A stretch of DNA of 64,000 bases from Dipteris shenzhenensis (Eukaryota; Polypodiophyta; Polypodiopsida; Gleicheniales): the NCBI GenBank assembly GCA_047967505.1, contig CM106538.1, one strand, 5' to 3'. The translations under genes were made by a program, and so were the position numbers. Below are positions 36,630-47,097 of the stretch, in pieces (position 1 is the first letter of the stretch; every line of letters starts with the position of its first letter). The notes under the pieces were generated by a model that was given only the letters and a program-made list of their open reading frames with translations, was not told the origin of the DNA and ran no database searches.

Positions 36630-39600
36630 ATGGCCGATACTAGTGAGTCACTATCTGAGAAGAAGCGATTACACCATCTTCACATCGACTTGGAAGAACA
36701 ATATGCTCCAGCACAAAAAAGACAAAAGGATACGGTGCTGAATGCTCAACAGCGGGAAAATATAAGAAGAGAAGGGCTTCAACATATTGACTTATGGTGC
36801 GACGGAAGCATATATCCAAAATGTCAAGTAAAAAACTCTACACCTCCATTTGTCAATCCCACCACATTACTGAGGTTTGCCGGCGATGGACAAAATGGAC
36901 TTCTTGGTTATATTTCAGCGCAATCTGCATTTGCGGAAACGTATAAAATGATGTACCTACAAGAAAAGGGGGCCAAGATGGAGGAGATAGCCATTCGTGC
37001 AAAATTGGAGCAGCAGTTGCAGAATGAAATCGAGGAGCATTCAAAGAGTAAAAAAGAATTGACAAGAGCAAGAAAGAAGAGAACCGTGCTTGGAGACAGA
37101 CAACGTAGTAGAAAGATTAAAAACATTGCAAATTTGAAGGCTGGGACTGGTGGATGCAAGCGACGAATTCAGGAAGCAAGGTTAGATTGAAATTTATCAT
37201 TTTGTATACTCAAAAAGGCTCTCTTCCAGACTATATCTATTTCGTTGATTGTCGCAAAATAAGAATGGAGGTGTTGAATAATATAGTCATATAATGTTGT
37301 TATTACAGGAAATTATTGGAGCCTGCAAAAGAAAATATGGACCCGAACCTTCTTCCTGTTAAACAAATGAAAGGATTGCTTTCTTGCGGTGTAGCAAAAG
37401 GTTTGATTGAGGAAAAAAAATACAAAACAGTCAAACGCAATGTTGTAGAGGACTTTGTATCCAATAATCAAGTTGATGGCACTATAATCCAAGAGGCTCT
37501 TGATGTTAGTGGAGTTAGCAGGAAGGGATATAGTTCGATTTTTCATGCGATATCCTCAACTTTAAAAGATCAAAGGATTAAACGAGTTTTACTGCCAAAT
37601 CCAGCAACCGTGTGGAGGATAAGAGGTCATTTGAATGAAAGTATAGATGAATTTATTGGGCAGTATATCCATATTGAAGAAATATTTCATGGTGTTAAAG
37701 GAACCACTGTGTATGATCCTTGGAACAATATATTTTTAGATCTGCAACAACTTCAAAAAAGAATGGTCGAGTTTTATGGAATAACATTTGAGGAGTGCAA
37801 AGGCATTTTGAAATTTGTTATCAAACTGGATGAGTGTGAGGTTGTAAAGGAAAAGAAAATGGAAAGAGTTACTATTACATTGATGAATGGAGCGATTGAT
37901 ACATCATTGACTAAAGCGAGTTCGAAGTATTTTAGTGTGCAGTCAGAGAAACACATATGGTGGTTAGGCTCGTTCCAGGTATGATCATGGGCTGTTTTAT
38001 ACTTGATTTTGGTCATTGTTTTCAAATCTGATATAGTAATACTTTTGTTTTCTATAATCTCACAGGTGAAGACCGAAGACCATGAAACACTAGATTGGGT
38101 GTTTCATCACACGGAAATACCAACAATAATCAAAAGACAAGTGCAAGGCGAGAATCTCCATGTTGCAGGAAAAGGTGATTTTCAAGTAGAGTGGCACATG
38201 GCCGGGGATCTTAAAACACTTAAGTGCATGTATAACATTAGTAAAGGAGGCAACTCAAAGTCTCCTTGTCTTTACTGCAAAGAATCAGCTCAAGTAATGG
38301 ATTCAAAATGGTGGAAGAGAGCACCTAATAGAGATAAAGTTGACCCTGACTTCAAGGCCATTCTAGACATTCCACTATGTAATGTTCACATCTGCACATT
38401 GCATGGTCTATGTCGAATTATTGAGAAATTGGTATTTTTATATATTGGATTTGCTTGGAAACTCCGTCCCAAAAAAAATAGAAAGGATGCTCTTCAAGCA
38501 TTGGAAAAAGTGTTATCCGATATAGGTCTGCATGGAGGAGATGTTCAAATCACAAAGGATTTTAAAAAGTCTACCAATGGCAAGGAGGTACCAATCAAGC
38601 CCTCTATTGGTGGTGTTAAGGCAAGAAGATTCTTGTCTCGACCCAAACACAGTAAGCAAGTAAGGCAAGGTAGAGCAGTTTCAAAGATTAATTATGGATT
38701 GTGGAAGCAAGTCCATAATGCTGTGAAAGATCATGAGGCAGATGGGGAAGCACGAAATAGGAAGGCAGAGGTGTGGAGGTCTCTTGATCAACTCTTCATG
38801 TTCTGTGACAAAGTAACATGGACAAAGAGTGATTACAAGAACTTTGAGGAGGCAATTAAACATTTTGGGAAGTCAATGAAAGACGCGTGGACAGCCTGCA
38901 ATATAACTCACTACATGGTAAGGTTCTGTCTTTTTTTTTTACTTAAGTGTGATCCTCTTTTTTTGGATGCGTCAATTTTACGAGCAAAAACCTATGAGCA
39001 GGTTTATACGAGCGTGTTTTTCAAGAGATTTTAAAAATAGTATTTCTTTAAGAAACATGGTTTTTACACTTTTATTTTCATTAGAACTAGATCCCTTTAT
39101 CATAAAATTATACAGACTAGTCACTCATTCATTTTTACATAACATAAATCTTCTTATTCATAGACATCCCTTTGTACCCTTGTTATTACCTTAAAAAAGT
39201 ATTGAAAAATAATTTATTTAAGAAACGTCCCTCATAATCACTCTCAATAAAATAATATTATACATAAATAATTACTTATTAAACATATCATATGGCAATA
39301 TCTTTCAAGTGTTTTTATAGTATTAATAACAAGATATTTATGGACATGTTTCTATAGAAGTTTAAATTACTGTAAATAAGTATTAACTTGGGCTTATATA
39401 TCACTCTCATAAAATACATGTAATATTTAATACTATATATGCAAGGTTTTCCAAAATATAACCCCATAGATGTGCTCAAATGGGGTTTTCCGATCAATTT
39501 GAGTGGCTGAATGACTATATTTGGACATTGGATGTGAAAGTTATGTCACTTTTAAAAGTGCTGTCCAAGGTAGTTTCGCCAGCGAAACTACCTTGAAAGA

Positions 39601-40418
39601 CCTTGTTCAAAGGGGTTTCGCTGGCGAAACTACCTTGATGGCTTGCTTCAATGAGTTTTCTTTGGAAAAACCCTTTCATGAAGATAGGTTGAGAGAGGTT
39701 TTTCAATGTTTTCAATGTCACCCCCTATTAAGTAAAAAGTTGTAAGAAGGATCATAAGGGAATTTTCATAGAGAAGTCTACTCTACATGTGGGTTTCTTC
39801 AAAAGCCATCCCATTATGTTCTCACCATTCCCAAAGATTCACATAAATATTCGTGTATAAAATAGGCATTCCTATAATACTTTTCATATTTCTAAGTGAA
39901 ACTATGTTTTCTTCTGATCCATTTTTGTCATATTTTTGCATAGTTGGAAGCTTTTTTTTTCCTTCGCTCGGACGCTCGGAAGATTTCGCTCGGAAAATGC
40001 TCGTCCCCTCTTTTTTTTATTACTTACTATGCATTCTTATGTCTTACAGCATATCATATACAACCACCTTCCCTATTTTGTCAAAAAGTATGGATGCCCA
40101 GCTATTTGGTCTACCCAAGGCATGGAGAAGTCTCACTACATGGCACGTAATGCATTTTTTAGACACACACAACACTATGGAGGGAGTCAGAAGGCGAATA
40201 GTCTGAAGGAAGTCTTCCAATGGTTTTACCGAGGCATACTACAAAGGCTGCATGCTAAAAGAAAAGTTGCTAGCTCCAAAATCAAGCTTGCTTTTCTTCT
40301 AGCCCAAAAGCAAAGACGAAGACAAGCTCTAGACAATTCAATTGCAGCAGAGAGACATAGACAGTGGAGGGAATCGAAGATATTTAGAAACCATAAATGG
40401 ACAAGTAAACATGAATAG
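36630..40418 (+). CDS. Gene 1: putative DDE-type transposase, four exons
   Basis: Exons are 36,630-37,180, 37,309-37,978, 38,066-38,917 and 40,050-40,418. All junctions are GT/AG and the phases agree (2+1, 0, 0), giving 813 residues. The start ATG has context aaaaATGGCC. Residues 110-180 form a charged coiled-coil-like segment. A possible catalytic set is Asp358 (FVIKLDECEV), Asp455 (HMAGDLKTLKC) and Glu717 (TQGMEKSHYMARN). Between the second Asp and Glu lie CLYC (475-478) and HICTLHGLCRI, a C-x2-C and H-rich insertion like the zinc motifs inside hAT, MULE and related transposases. The C-terminus is strongly basic. I do not recognise the superfamily, so the transposase role is inferred from motif order and from the inverted repeats around it. 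Intron 3 (38,918-40,049) contains an inserted DNA transposon, which leaves the frame intact. Confidence 0.75.
38965..40007 (+). mobile_element. Non-autonomous DNA transposon, copy 2 (1043 bp)
   Basis: The flanking 10-bp direct repeat is ctcttttttt at 38,955-38,964 and 40,008-40,017. The ends GGATGCGTC and GCTCGTCCC match those of copy 1 exactly in reverse complement, so the borders are supported by two independent insertions. It lies wholly within intron 3 of gene 1. The palindrome is at 39,565-39,595, with a second related one (ggtttcgctggcgaaac) just after. Without it the intron would be about 80 bp. Confidence 0.92.
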
Positions 40419-40742
40419 GACTCATTTGTAACTTATTGGGGTTATGTCCACATGTTTTCAAACTCATTCAATAGAAATTTTTTTAGTGGAACAAGTGACT
40501 CTTGGTGTTATGCATGAAAAAAATTTCAATGTGAAACATATGATCTGAACTTAATACAATTTGTTTACAATTTCAATATATTGTTAAGTTTAATATTTAA
40601 CGACACCACTCTATGTAAATGTACAAATCATTTCATCATCAACTTATTAATCATTTATACAAGATCATACCAGATATCAAAGACTTTATACAAATCAGTT
40701 CAAATTTAATATAATGTTTGTGCTATATTCGATGACTAAATC

Positions 40743-42599
40743 CTATTTCTCCCAGGGCCTGTTCATCGGAACTCTCTTTTTGATCTTGATTGGAGTCTTT
40801 TTCTTCTTTATTGGCTTGATGTCGACTGTCTCTTTATCCTTTTCTTCAGCTCTCTCCACCTGTTCCTCTTCTTGGACTGTGTGGCCTGATGCGATCATGG
40901 GTGGCTCTCGAAACCTTACAAGCTGGTGTTTTCCATAGCCCTCCAGATATTTGGGGTCCTTAACACCACATGCTAATGCATAAGAAGTGTAAGACAAAAA
41001 GTAAGCGGCCCTAGAGGCCTGCTTATTCACATAATCTCCAAATATATCTATGGCAGACAACCTCTCTATCAAAATGATCTTTTCCTTTTGCCATGAAAGA
41101 GCATGTCCACCTAAAGCCCTGGACAAACATTTTAGGAAGTAAACAATGGCTTCTCCATTGTTGCTCAACTGCCTATGGTAAATCAAGATCTTGGCACTGC
41201 CTAGATCATGAATATAATGAGCTAGGCCTGACATTTTGCGAAACCCAACCTGCCTGCTTCCACTTGATCTCTGGAGGAATGTGTCATCCTCAATTTGTAG
41301 CTGCAACATATCAAAGGATTGGAGTGAGACAATACACAACCTACAAAACTAAAGTTAAGCAGAAGTCAAAGTATATGATTTGAAGTACCTTCTCATTTTC
41401 ATCAGCAACAAGCAGTTCATCTTTCCAAAGATTTATCCCTCTCCCTTCTTGTACAGCCTCTTCTCTAGTCTTTTCTGTGTATAGAGCTGAGAGATTCATA
41501 GCTTCCTGTGTGAGCTGGAAGGCAGCTTCATCTGGCTCTTGGAACTTTTCAGCCTCTTTGAAACAAAATGAAAGGGCCTCTACAGGATCAAACATTGTTT
41601 CCAAAGCCAGAAGTGATTGGTCATCCTCTATGCCAACCTCCTTGTCAAGCCTTGAAGCCTGGGCAATAAGGGAAATGGCATAGTCCTCCCTCAAATCAAA
41701 CATACACTCTATATCATGGAGGAAAACATAATCCTTTCCACCAATCAACACACCTGGAAGCATGGGCACTGCATAGTTGCTGCTCTGAACATCAAAATCT
41801 TCAACTGGCTCTGCTCCCCTCAGAGTTTTATTCCTCAGTTGAACAAGGTCAAGAGCAGCCACTTGCAGCCCCTCATCCTGAAGGTTGATATCTTCTTCTT
41901 GCTCTGCCATTTCAGAGCCCAAAGAAACATCCTCCTTTTCAGAAGCTTCAGATGTGTCTTCTTCTTCTGTTTCCTGCCCTTGTTCATCCAAGGACTCCTG
42001 ACTGAAGACAATGTACATGAGAAATGCCATGCTCTCCTCCAGCACTCTGCACTTTCTGGTGTGCAAAGTACAGTTGAATTTATAGTGATCAGGCAGGCTG
42101 TCAAATCTTCTGCTCACATGGTACCTCAGCCTGTCATTGGAGACAATATGATTAATGTGCACAAAAACCTTTTCACCTCCCACAATTCTTCCTGCCTCTG
42201 TCAGTTCTTTGAAGGCATCCCAATAGTCTGAAAGAAAATCTTTGTGTTGCTCCAGTACAGAGCTCATTGAGAACTCCATGTTGAATATACTGTGGTATAA
42301 ATGGAAGTTACTCTGAGCCTTGCATTTGTGAAGAAACTCAAACAGGAGCAAATCTGGAGAACTGTCCTCTTCTGGTTCCATTTGTTTTTTGATGGAAGAA
42401 TCAGCACTCTGCTCCAGCCTCTTCTTTTTGCCTGTTCAAAAACTTATATACTATGAATTCTATATGCTGACATATGCAATCAGTGAATGCATTGTATATC
42501 ACCAGATAATTCCTTCATGACATCTCATCACTCACCTGGTGATTGCTGAGGTTTTATTATAGCAGCAGAAAAGTCTAGCTTCCTCTTGAAAGGTGGGGC
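40743..42599 (-). CDS. Gene 2: acidic nuclear-type protein, unrecognised
   Basis: Three exons are supported: 42,599-42,536, 42,431-41,389 and 41,300-40,743, with GT/AG borders and matching phases (1+2, 0). They give about 554 residues. The first coding exon is missing from my model because exon 42,599 starts at an acceptor with no ATG. Basic motifs (PFKRKLDF, GKKKRLEQ) near the N-terminus and a lysine-rich tail (IKPIKKKKTPIKIKKR) suggest nuclear location. The middle is Glu-rich (acidic). No enzymatic motif was found. Segments such as YVFLHDIECMFDLREDYAIS and AHYIHDLGSAKILIYHRQLS look like folded domains. It converges with gene 1 (stops 325 bp apart) and diverges from gene 3. The role is unknown. 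Confidence 0.7.
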
Positions 42600-42711
42600 C
42601 TAGGAGCCAGCTGTTCCAAAACAAAAACATTTCTCATCATCAAGGAAGATCTCCACAGGGCTAAAGGTAGCAAATTAATGAGGTAGAAGTGAGAAACAAA
42701 TAATACACAGG

Positions 42712-43193
42712 AATTTGCAGCAAAATGCGATATGGGCTGTTTAGAGAATTGTAAACCACTCTCCTCGCATTTTGTTGCAAATTCTCAAATTCTGGTCATG
42801 TGCATGTCAAATCAAGAACTTGGTTCATCTCAGTGATTCCTGGACACTATGATCTCATATGCAAGAGAAATAATGGAATGAGTGATACTATTCATGAGGA
42901 ATGTGTCAACAACAGGAATTTGCAGCAAAATGCGATATGGGCTGTTTAGAGAACTATAAACCACTCTCCTCGCATTTTGTTGCAAATTCTCAAGTTTTGT
43001 TCATGTGCATGTCAAATCAAGCACTTGCTTCATTTCAGTGATTCCTGGACACTATGCTCTCATATGCAAGAGAAAAAATGGATTGAATGAAAATTTTCAT
43101 GAGCAAGGAGTCCACAACAGGAATTTGCAGCAAAATGCGATATGGGCTGTTTAGAGAATTCCAAACCACTCTCCTCGCATTTTGTTGCAAATT
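42712..43193. repeat. Left hairpin-repeat cluster: three 72-bp hairpins, 205-bp period
   Basis: Copies lie at 42,712-42,783, 42,917-42,988 and 43,122-43,193, exactly 205 bp apart. Each has arms AATTTGCAGCAAAATGCGA and TCGCATTTTGTTGCAAATT (18/19 complementary) around a 34-bp loop (tatgggctgtttagagaa...). The spacer sequence is also repeated. They lie upstream of gene 2 as modelled, in its 5' introns or promoter. Confidence 0.92.
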
Positions 43194-43633
43194 TCTTCTT
43201 TCTGTTCATATCAACCTACAATCTAATTTCTGGGTGATTTACCACATTGTGGAAGAAGGATGGAGCTGAGTGAAGACATTGGGACATAAAAAATCCAATG
43301 GATGGAAGAAATAAATGTTGAAAAACATTGAAACCAAACTAGAACTCTGACCTTTTTTTTCCTTTTCCATACTGATTGAGTTGCACTGGTAAATCTCCTG
43401 CTCTTTCTCTAGCTTGAACCTTGCACTCTAGGTAACCTGGAGATCTGGCAGTACTGTCTTCAGGATGGCTGCAGTCTGGATGGAGTGTGCTGGGTAGGAA
43501 AGAATCAGAGAGAAAGGATCAGGAGAGAGTCGTGGCAGGGATGAGAGATTGGAATCCAGGGGAGGGAAAAGTGGTTGTGGTATTCATGATGAAATAATGA
43601 ATGGCACAAGTTCCAAGGAATAAAGTGTACTTT

Positions 43634-43713
43634 CACACGTGCCAGATTTCAAACTCCAAGAGATCTGGGTCCCATCCACACGTGTGAAAAACGACTAGAT
43701 TCCACACGTGTGG
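43634..43713. promoter_or_regulatory. Cluster of CACGTG palindromes
   Basis: CACACGTG at 43,634, CACACGTGTG at 43,677-43,686 and the 12-bp palindrome CCACACGTGTGG at 43,702-43,713. CACGTG is the plant G-box/E-box core bound by bHLH and bZIP factors. The cluster lies midway between divergent genes 2 and 3, where a shared bidirectional promoter would be. Promoter function is inferred. Confidence 0.5.
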
Positions 43714-43911
43714 GATTTAGTGATTCTTTAATTCATTTTGCACTTCTTTGTGGTATCCTGTTTTAGAACTCTTGCCCTCCAGTCTCTGCTCTCTTACCTC
43801 CCTACCTCCATACTCTGCAGCATCAGCATCTTGTCCAGCAGCACAGAATCATCCTCAGCACAGATTACTCCTCAGCAGCACAGCACATCCACAGATAGAC
43901 TCCAGGTCAGG

Positions 43912-44810
43912 AACAATGGGTTCTCCCCTTAGTCTCTGCAATCTTTTTGCCTAAAATAGAAAAAATACATACTGTATGGAAATGCATAGACTCAAACCAA
44001 GACAAAGAAATCACTGTAGGAAAGCAGATCTTCAAGTGTGATATTTCCATGTAATCTTCTTGAATAACCTCCATTCATACTGTATTTGGTTGGAGAAACA
44101 TAGAAACCACTGTAGGAGTGCACCAGCATGTCATTTAGAAAATTTGCAGCAAAATGCGATGTGGACCTGTTTGAAATTCCAAACTGCTCATATCGCATTT
44201 TATTGCAAATTTCTCTATTTGGCTTCTTCCACCCCTGTGATTGCCTTCTCTTTGTGAGAACATGTTCTGGTTTTTTGACTTCCATAGCTGTAGTCTTCTT
44301 GCATAAACTCCATTCATACTGTATTTGGCTGGAGAGACAAAGAAATCACTGTAGAAGTTCACCAGCATGTCATTTCAGAAATTTGCAGCAAAATGCGACG
44401 TGGACCTGTTTGAAATTCCAAACTGCTCATATCGCATTTTATTGCAAATTTGTCTATTTGGCTTCTTCCAGCTCTGTGATTGCCTTTTCTTAATGAGAAC
44501 ATGTCTGGTTTTGTGACTCCCCTTAGTCTCTGCAATCTTCTTGCCTAAAATAGAAAAATTACATCCTGTATGGAAATGCATAGGCTCAAACCAAGACAGA
44601 GAAATCACTGAAGGAATGCAGATCTTCAAGTGTGATATTTGCATGTGATCTTCTTGCATGACCTCCATTCATACTATATTTGGTTGGAGAAACATATAAA
44701 TCACTGTAGGAGTGCACCAGCATTTCATTTAAAAAATTTGCAGCAAAATGCGATGTGGACCTGTTTGAAATTCCAAACTGCTCATATCGCATTTTATTGC
44801 AAATTTCTCT
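43912..44810. repeat. Right hairpin-repeat cluster: three 71-bp hairpins in a larger duplication
   Basis: Hairpins are at 44,141-44,211, 44,380-44,450 and 44,735-44,805, with arms AATTTGCAGCAAAATGCGA and TCGCATTTTATTGCAAATT and a loop (tggacctgtttgaaattcc...) different from the left cluster. The flanking DNA is duplicated: 43,915-44,100 matches 44,518-44,700 (ctccccttagtctctgcaatctt...). They lie in the leader or promoter of gene 3. Confidence 0.92.
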
Positions 44811-44911
44811 ATTTGGCTTCTACCACCCCTGTGATTGCCTTTTCTTTGTTAGAACATGTTCTTCATGTCTTTGATATCTTTCCAATCCTTTGTATGCAGT
44901 TTTTCAGAGTG

Positions 44912-47013
44912 ATGGCAAGAACCAAATCAACTACAAGGCAAGTTGGCAAAGGACCAGGTCTTGCAGCAACAGCAGCTGGGACAGGTTCCAAGAAGTTTAG
45001 TGTTCCTCCAAAGGGAAGAGCTTCACATGGCAGGAAGGGTAAGCCAATGAGCTTGCTCAAGCAAAAGGCCAAAAGATTGAATAAGGGTGCAGGTGTGCTT
45101 AGGGAAATAAGGAGGCAACAGAAAGCCATAGGTTTTGCAATACCCAAAGCACCCTTTCAAAGACTGGTGAGAGAAATTTGTGACAGTTGGAACCTTGGGT
45201 TCAGGTGGAATAGAACTGCCATTCTTTCCTTGCAGGAAATGGCAGAGGATTACCTGGAGAAATATTTTGAGGATGCAATGCTTGTAGCAGCCCATGCTCA
45301 CAGGGTGACTTTGATGGCCAAAGATTTCAACACTTTGTCCAGAGTGAGATGGAGATATGACAAGCTGGTTCATCCTGTGGAATGGCAGGACATCAAAATG
45401 AGAGATATATTGCTAATTCCACCTACAAGGAAGGTCAAGGTTGATGAGGTAAAGGTTGTTGAGGTAACACACTCAAAGAACACCAGAGGGAAGGCTGCTT
45501 ATGAGGACTCACTGAAGCAGCAAGTAAAAGAAACAAAATCTGTGATAGATGTGGAAACTGGAAAGAAGGAGCTACACATACATAGAAGGTTGAAGGAGCT
45601 GGGCCCTGATGTAGTTGTACATATTGAGGATGAAGTTTCAGTCAATGATTTTGATTTGACAAAACAATGCTTAGCAGCATTGGCTAACAAGAATGAGTAT
45701 TGCTCAGATACTATCATTCTTGCAATGCTCTAGTAAGTGTCTTTAAATTTTACATTTTTTGCAAATCAATCCTCCTTGTAACTCTTTTATAACCTACCCT
45801 AATTATGTTCTGATCCTATGCAGCATGATGAGAAGCTGGCTTCATCCTTTCTGTACAACATACAGTCCATATTGTTGATCCAGCCATTTCTTCTAGATTA
45901 AGAGATGCAAAAGAGACTCCCATGAGTATTTCCAGCTGGTTCAAACACTGCAATTTTGAAGTAATTGACATTTTGCTACTTCCATATCATAGCAGGTATG
46001 TGGGTGACTACTTCTTTTAAGATTCTTCTTTAATATTGGGAACTCTTGTAGCCTTTCATTTGCTTATGCTTTTTTCCTTATGCAGTGACCACTGGAGTTT
46101 TGTGTCTATTGACATCCAGCAGAAGCAGTGCTTTCTATTCAACTCTCTAAAAAACACACACAGAGAGCTGAAATTGTAAGTACTGTGTGTGCTTTCTGAA
46201 CTCAAAACTTCATTATTTTGATACCATACTAACTAAATTATACATATTGCAGTTGTATTAGAAGGCTATTAGATGCATTGGATCATTGTCCTCCAAATGT
46301 CTCTCTGTTGGATTCAATAGAGCCATTAAGTCTAGAGGTAAAAAGTCTATTAAATGCTATGTCTTTGAACTTATTGAATAATTTTGTTTTGTGCTGATGC
46401 TCACAGTTTCTAACATTTTTTTCTAACTGTACAGACACCACAACAAAATGGTTCAAGTAGTTGTGGATGGAGGGTGCTGATCAATGCAAAATATATACTT
46501 TCAAGCTACTTTGAAAAGGAACAGCCAGATCTGGTAAGGAAAAATACTTTTCATTTAGCTTGAATATAATTCATAATGATACAAAGTAATCTAAATTATC
46601 CTCTGCCATTGCAGATGAAAGAGGATAGCTTCAGCCCCAACTATGTACATAATTTTAGAGCTCATACAATTTTGAGGTTTTTGAGCTATGCCTCCCCCAA
46701 ACCTATTGTAGCAGCTACTGTGGAGCTGGGTGAAAGCTCTAAAGTACAAGAAGGTGTCATACACCTTGATCCCACATATGAAGCACCTGATGTTGAGGAC
46801 CAGATGCCACAGGAGCAATCACAGAGTGCTGAGGAGGAGCAGACACAGGAGCAAAGACCTGCTGTTGATGTTGAGGAGAAGGTGGAGAAGCAGCAAAGAG
46901 AGGCTTCTGGGGCAGTGGAGGAGACAGGATGGAGCACGGACAGGATGGAGCAGCAGAGAGAAGATCCTCCAGAAAATGTAGAGCAGCCTCTGGATGAAAC
47001 TGTACATAAATAG
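44912..47013 (+). CDS. Gene 3: histone H3-like domain fused to Ulp1/C48 cysteine protease
   Basis: Exons are 44,912-45,732, 45,824-45,995, 46,086-46,175, 46,253-46,337, 46,435-46,533 and 46,615-47,013, all GT/AG, about 554 residues. The N-terminus MARTKSTTRQ mimics the H3 tail. Residues 60-150 follow the H3 fold: VLREIRRQQK, PFQRLVREICDSW, AILSLQEMAEDYLEKYFEDA and AHAHRVTLMAKDF. A 120-residue charged linker follows. The protease part shows VHIVDPAISSRL, SDHWSFVSIDIQQKQCFLFN (catalytic His; Asn where Asp is usual) and TPQQNGSSSCGWRVL (Gln and catalytic Cys). The tail is Glu/Gln-rich. Exon lengths sum to one base over a multiple of three: the reading frame needs a one-base change in exon 2 near the TTT at 45,847-45,850. 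So this copy is either frameshifted or uses a splice I missed. An acceptor (tgtatgcag) 12 bases before the ATG implies a 5'UTR intron. Confidence 0.8.
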
Positions 47014-47097
47014 AAAATGGATGTTAGAAATATGTTCTACAGATTCAGCTAAACAATTCTGTACAAAATCTTACTTGATTGAATACAAAACCTTTCT

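Noticed and set aside
41716-42231. 171-codon plus-strand ORF
   Set aside because: It is the antisense of gene 2, which has matching splice phases and a better reading frame.
43350-43370. A first exon for gene 2 (an ATG followed by GAA AAG GAA and a GT donor)
   Set aside because: The splice phase does not agree with the acceptor at 42,599, so I left the N-terminus open.
42712-44805. CRISPR-like array
   Set aside because: The units are 71-72-bp imperfect hairpins with 205-bp or longer periods in a plant genome and lack short direct repeats with unique spacers.
44912-45733. An ordinary host histone H3 gene
   Set aside because: The tail and loops differ widely from canonical H3, an intron-linked protease follows, and the gene lies inside the inverted repeats with transposon genes on both sides.
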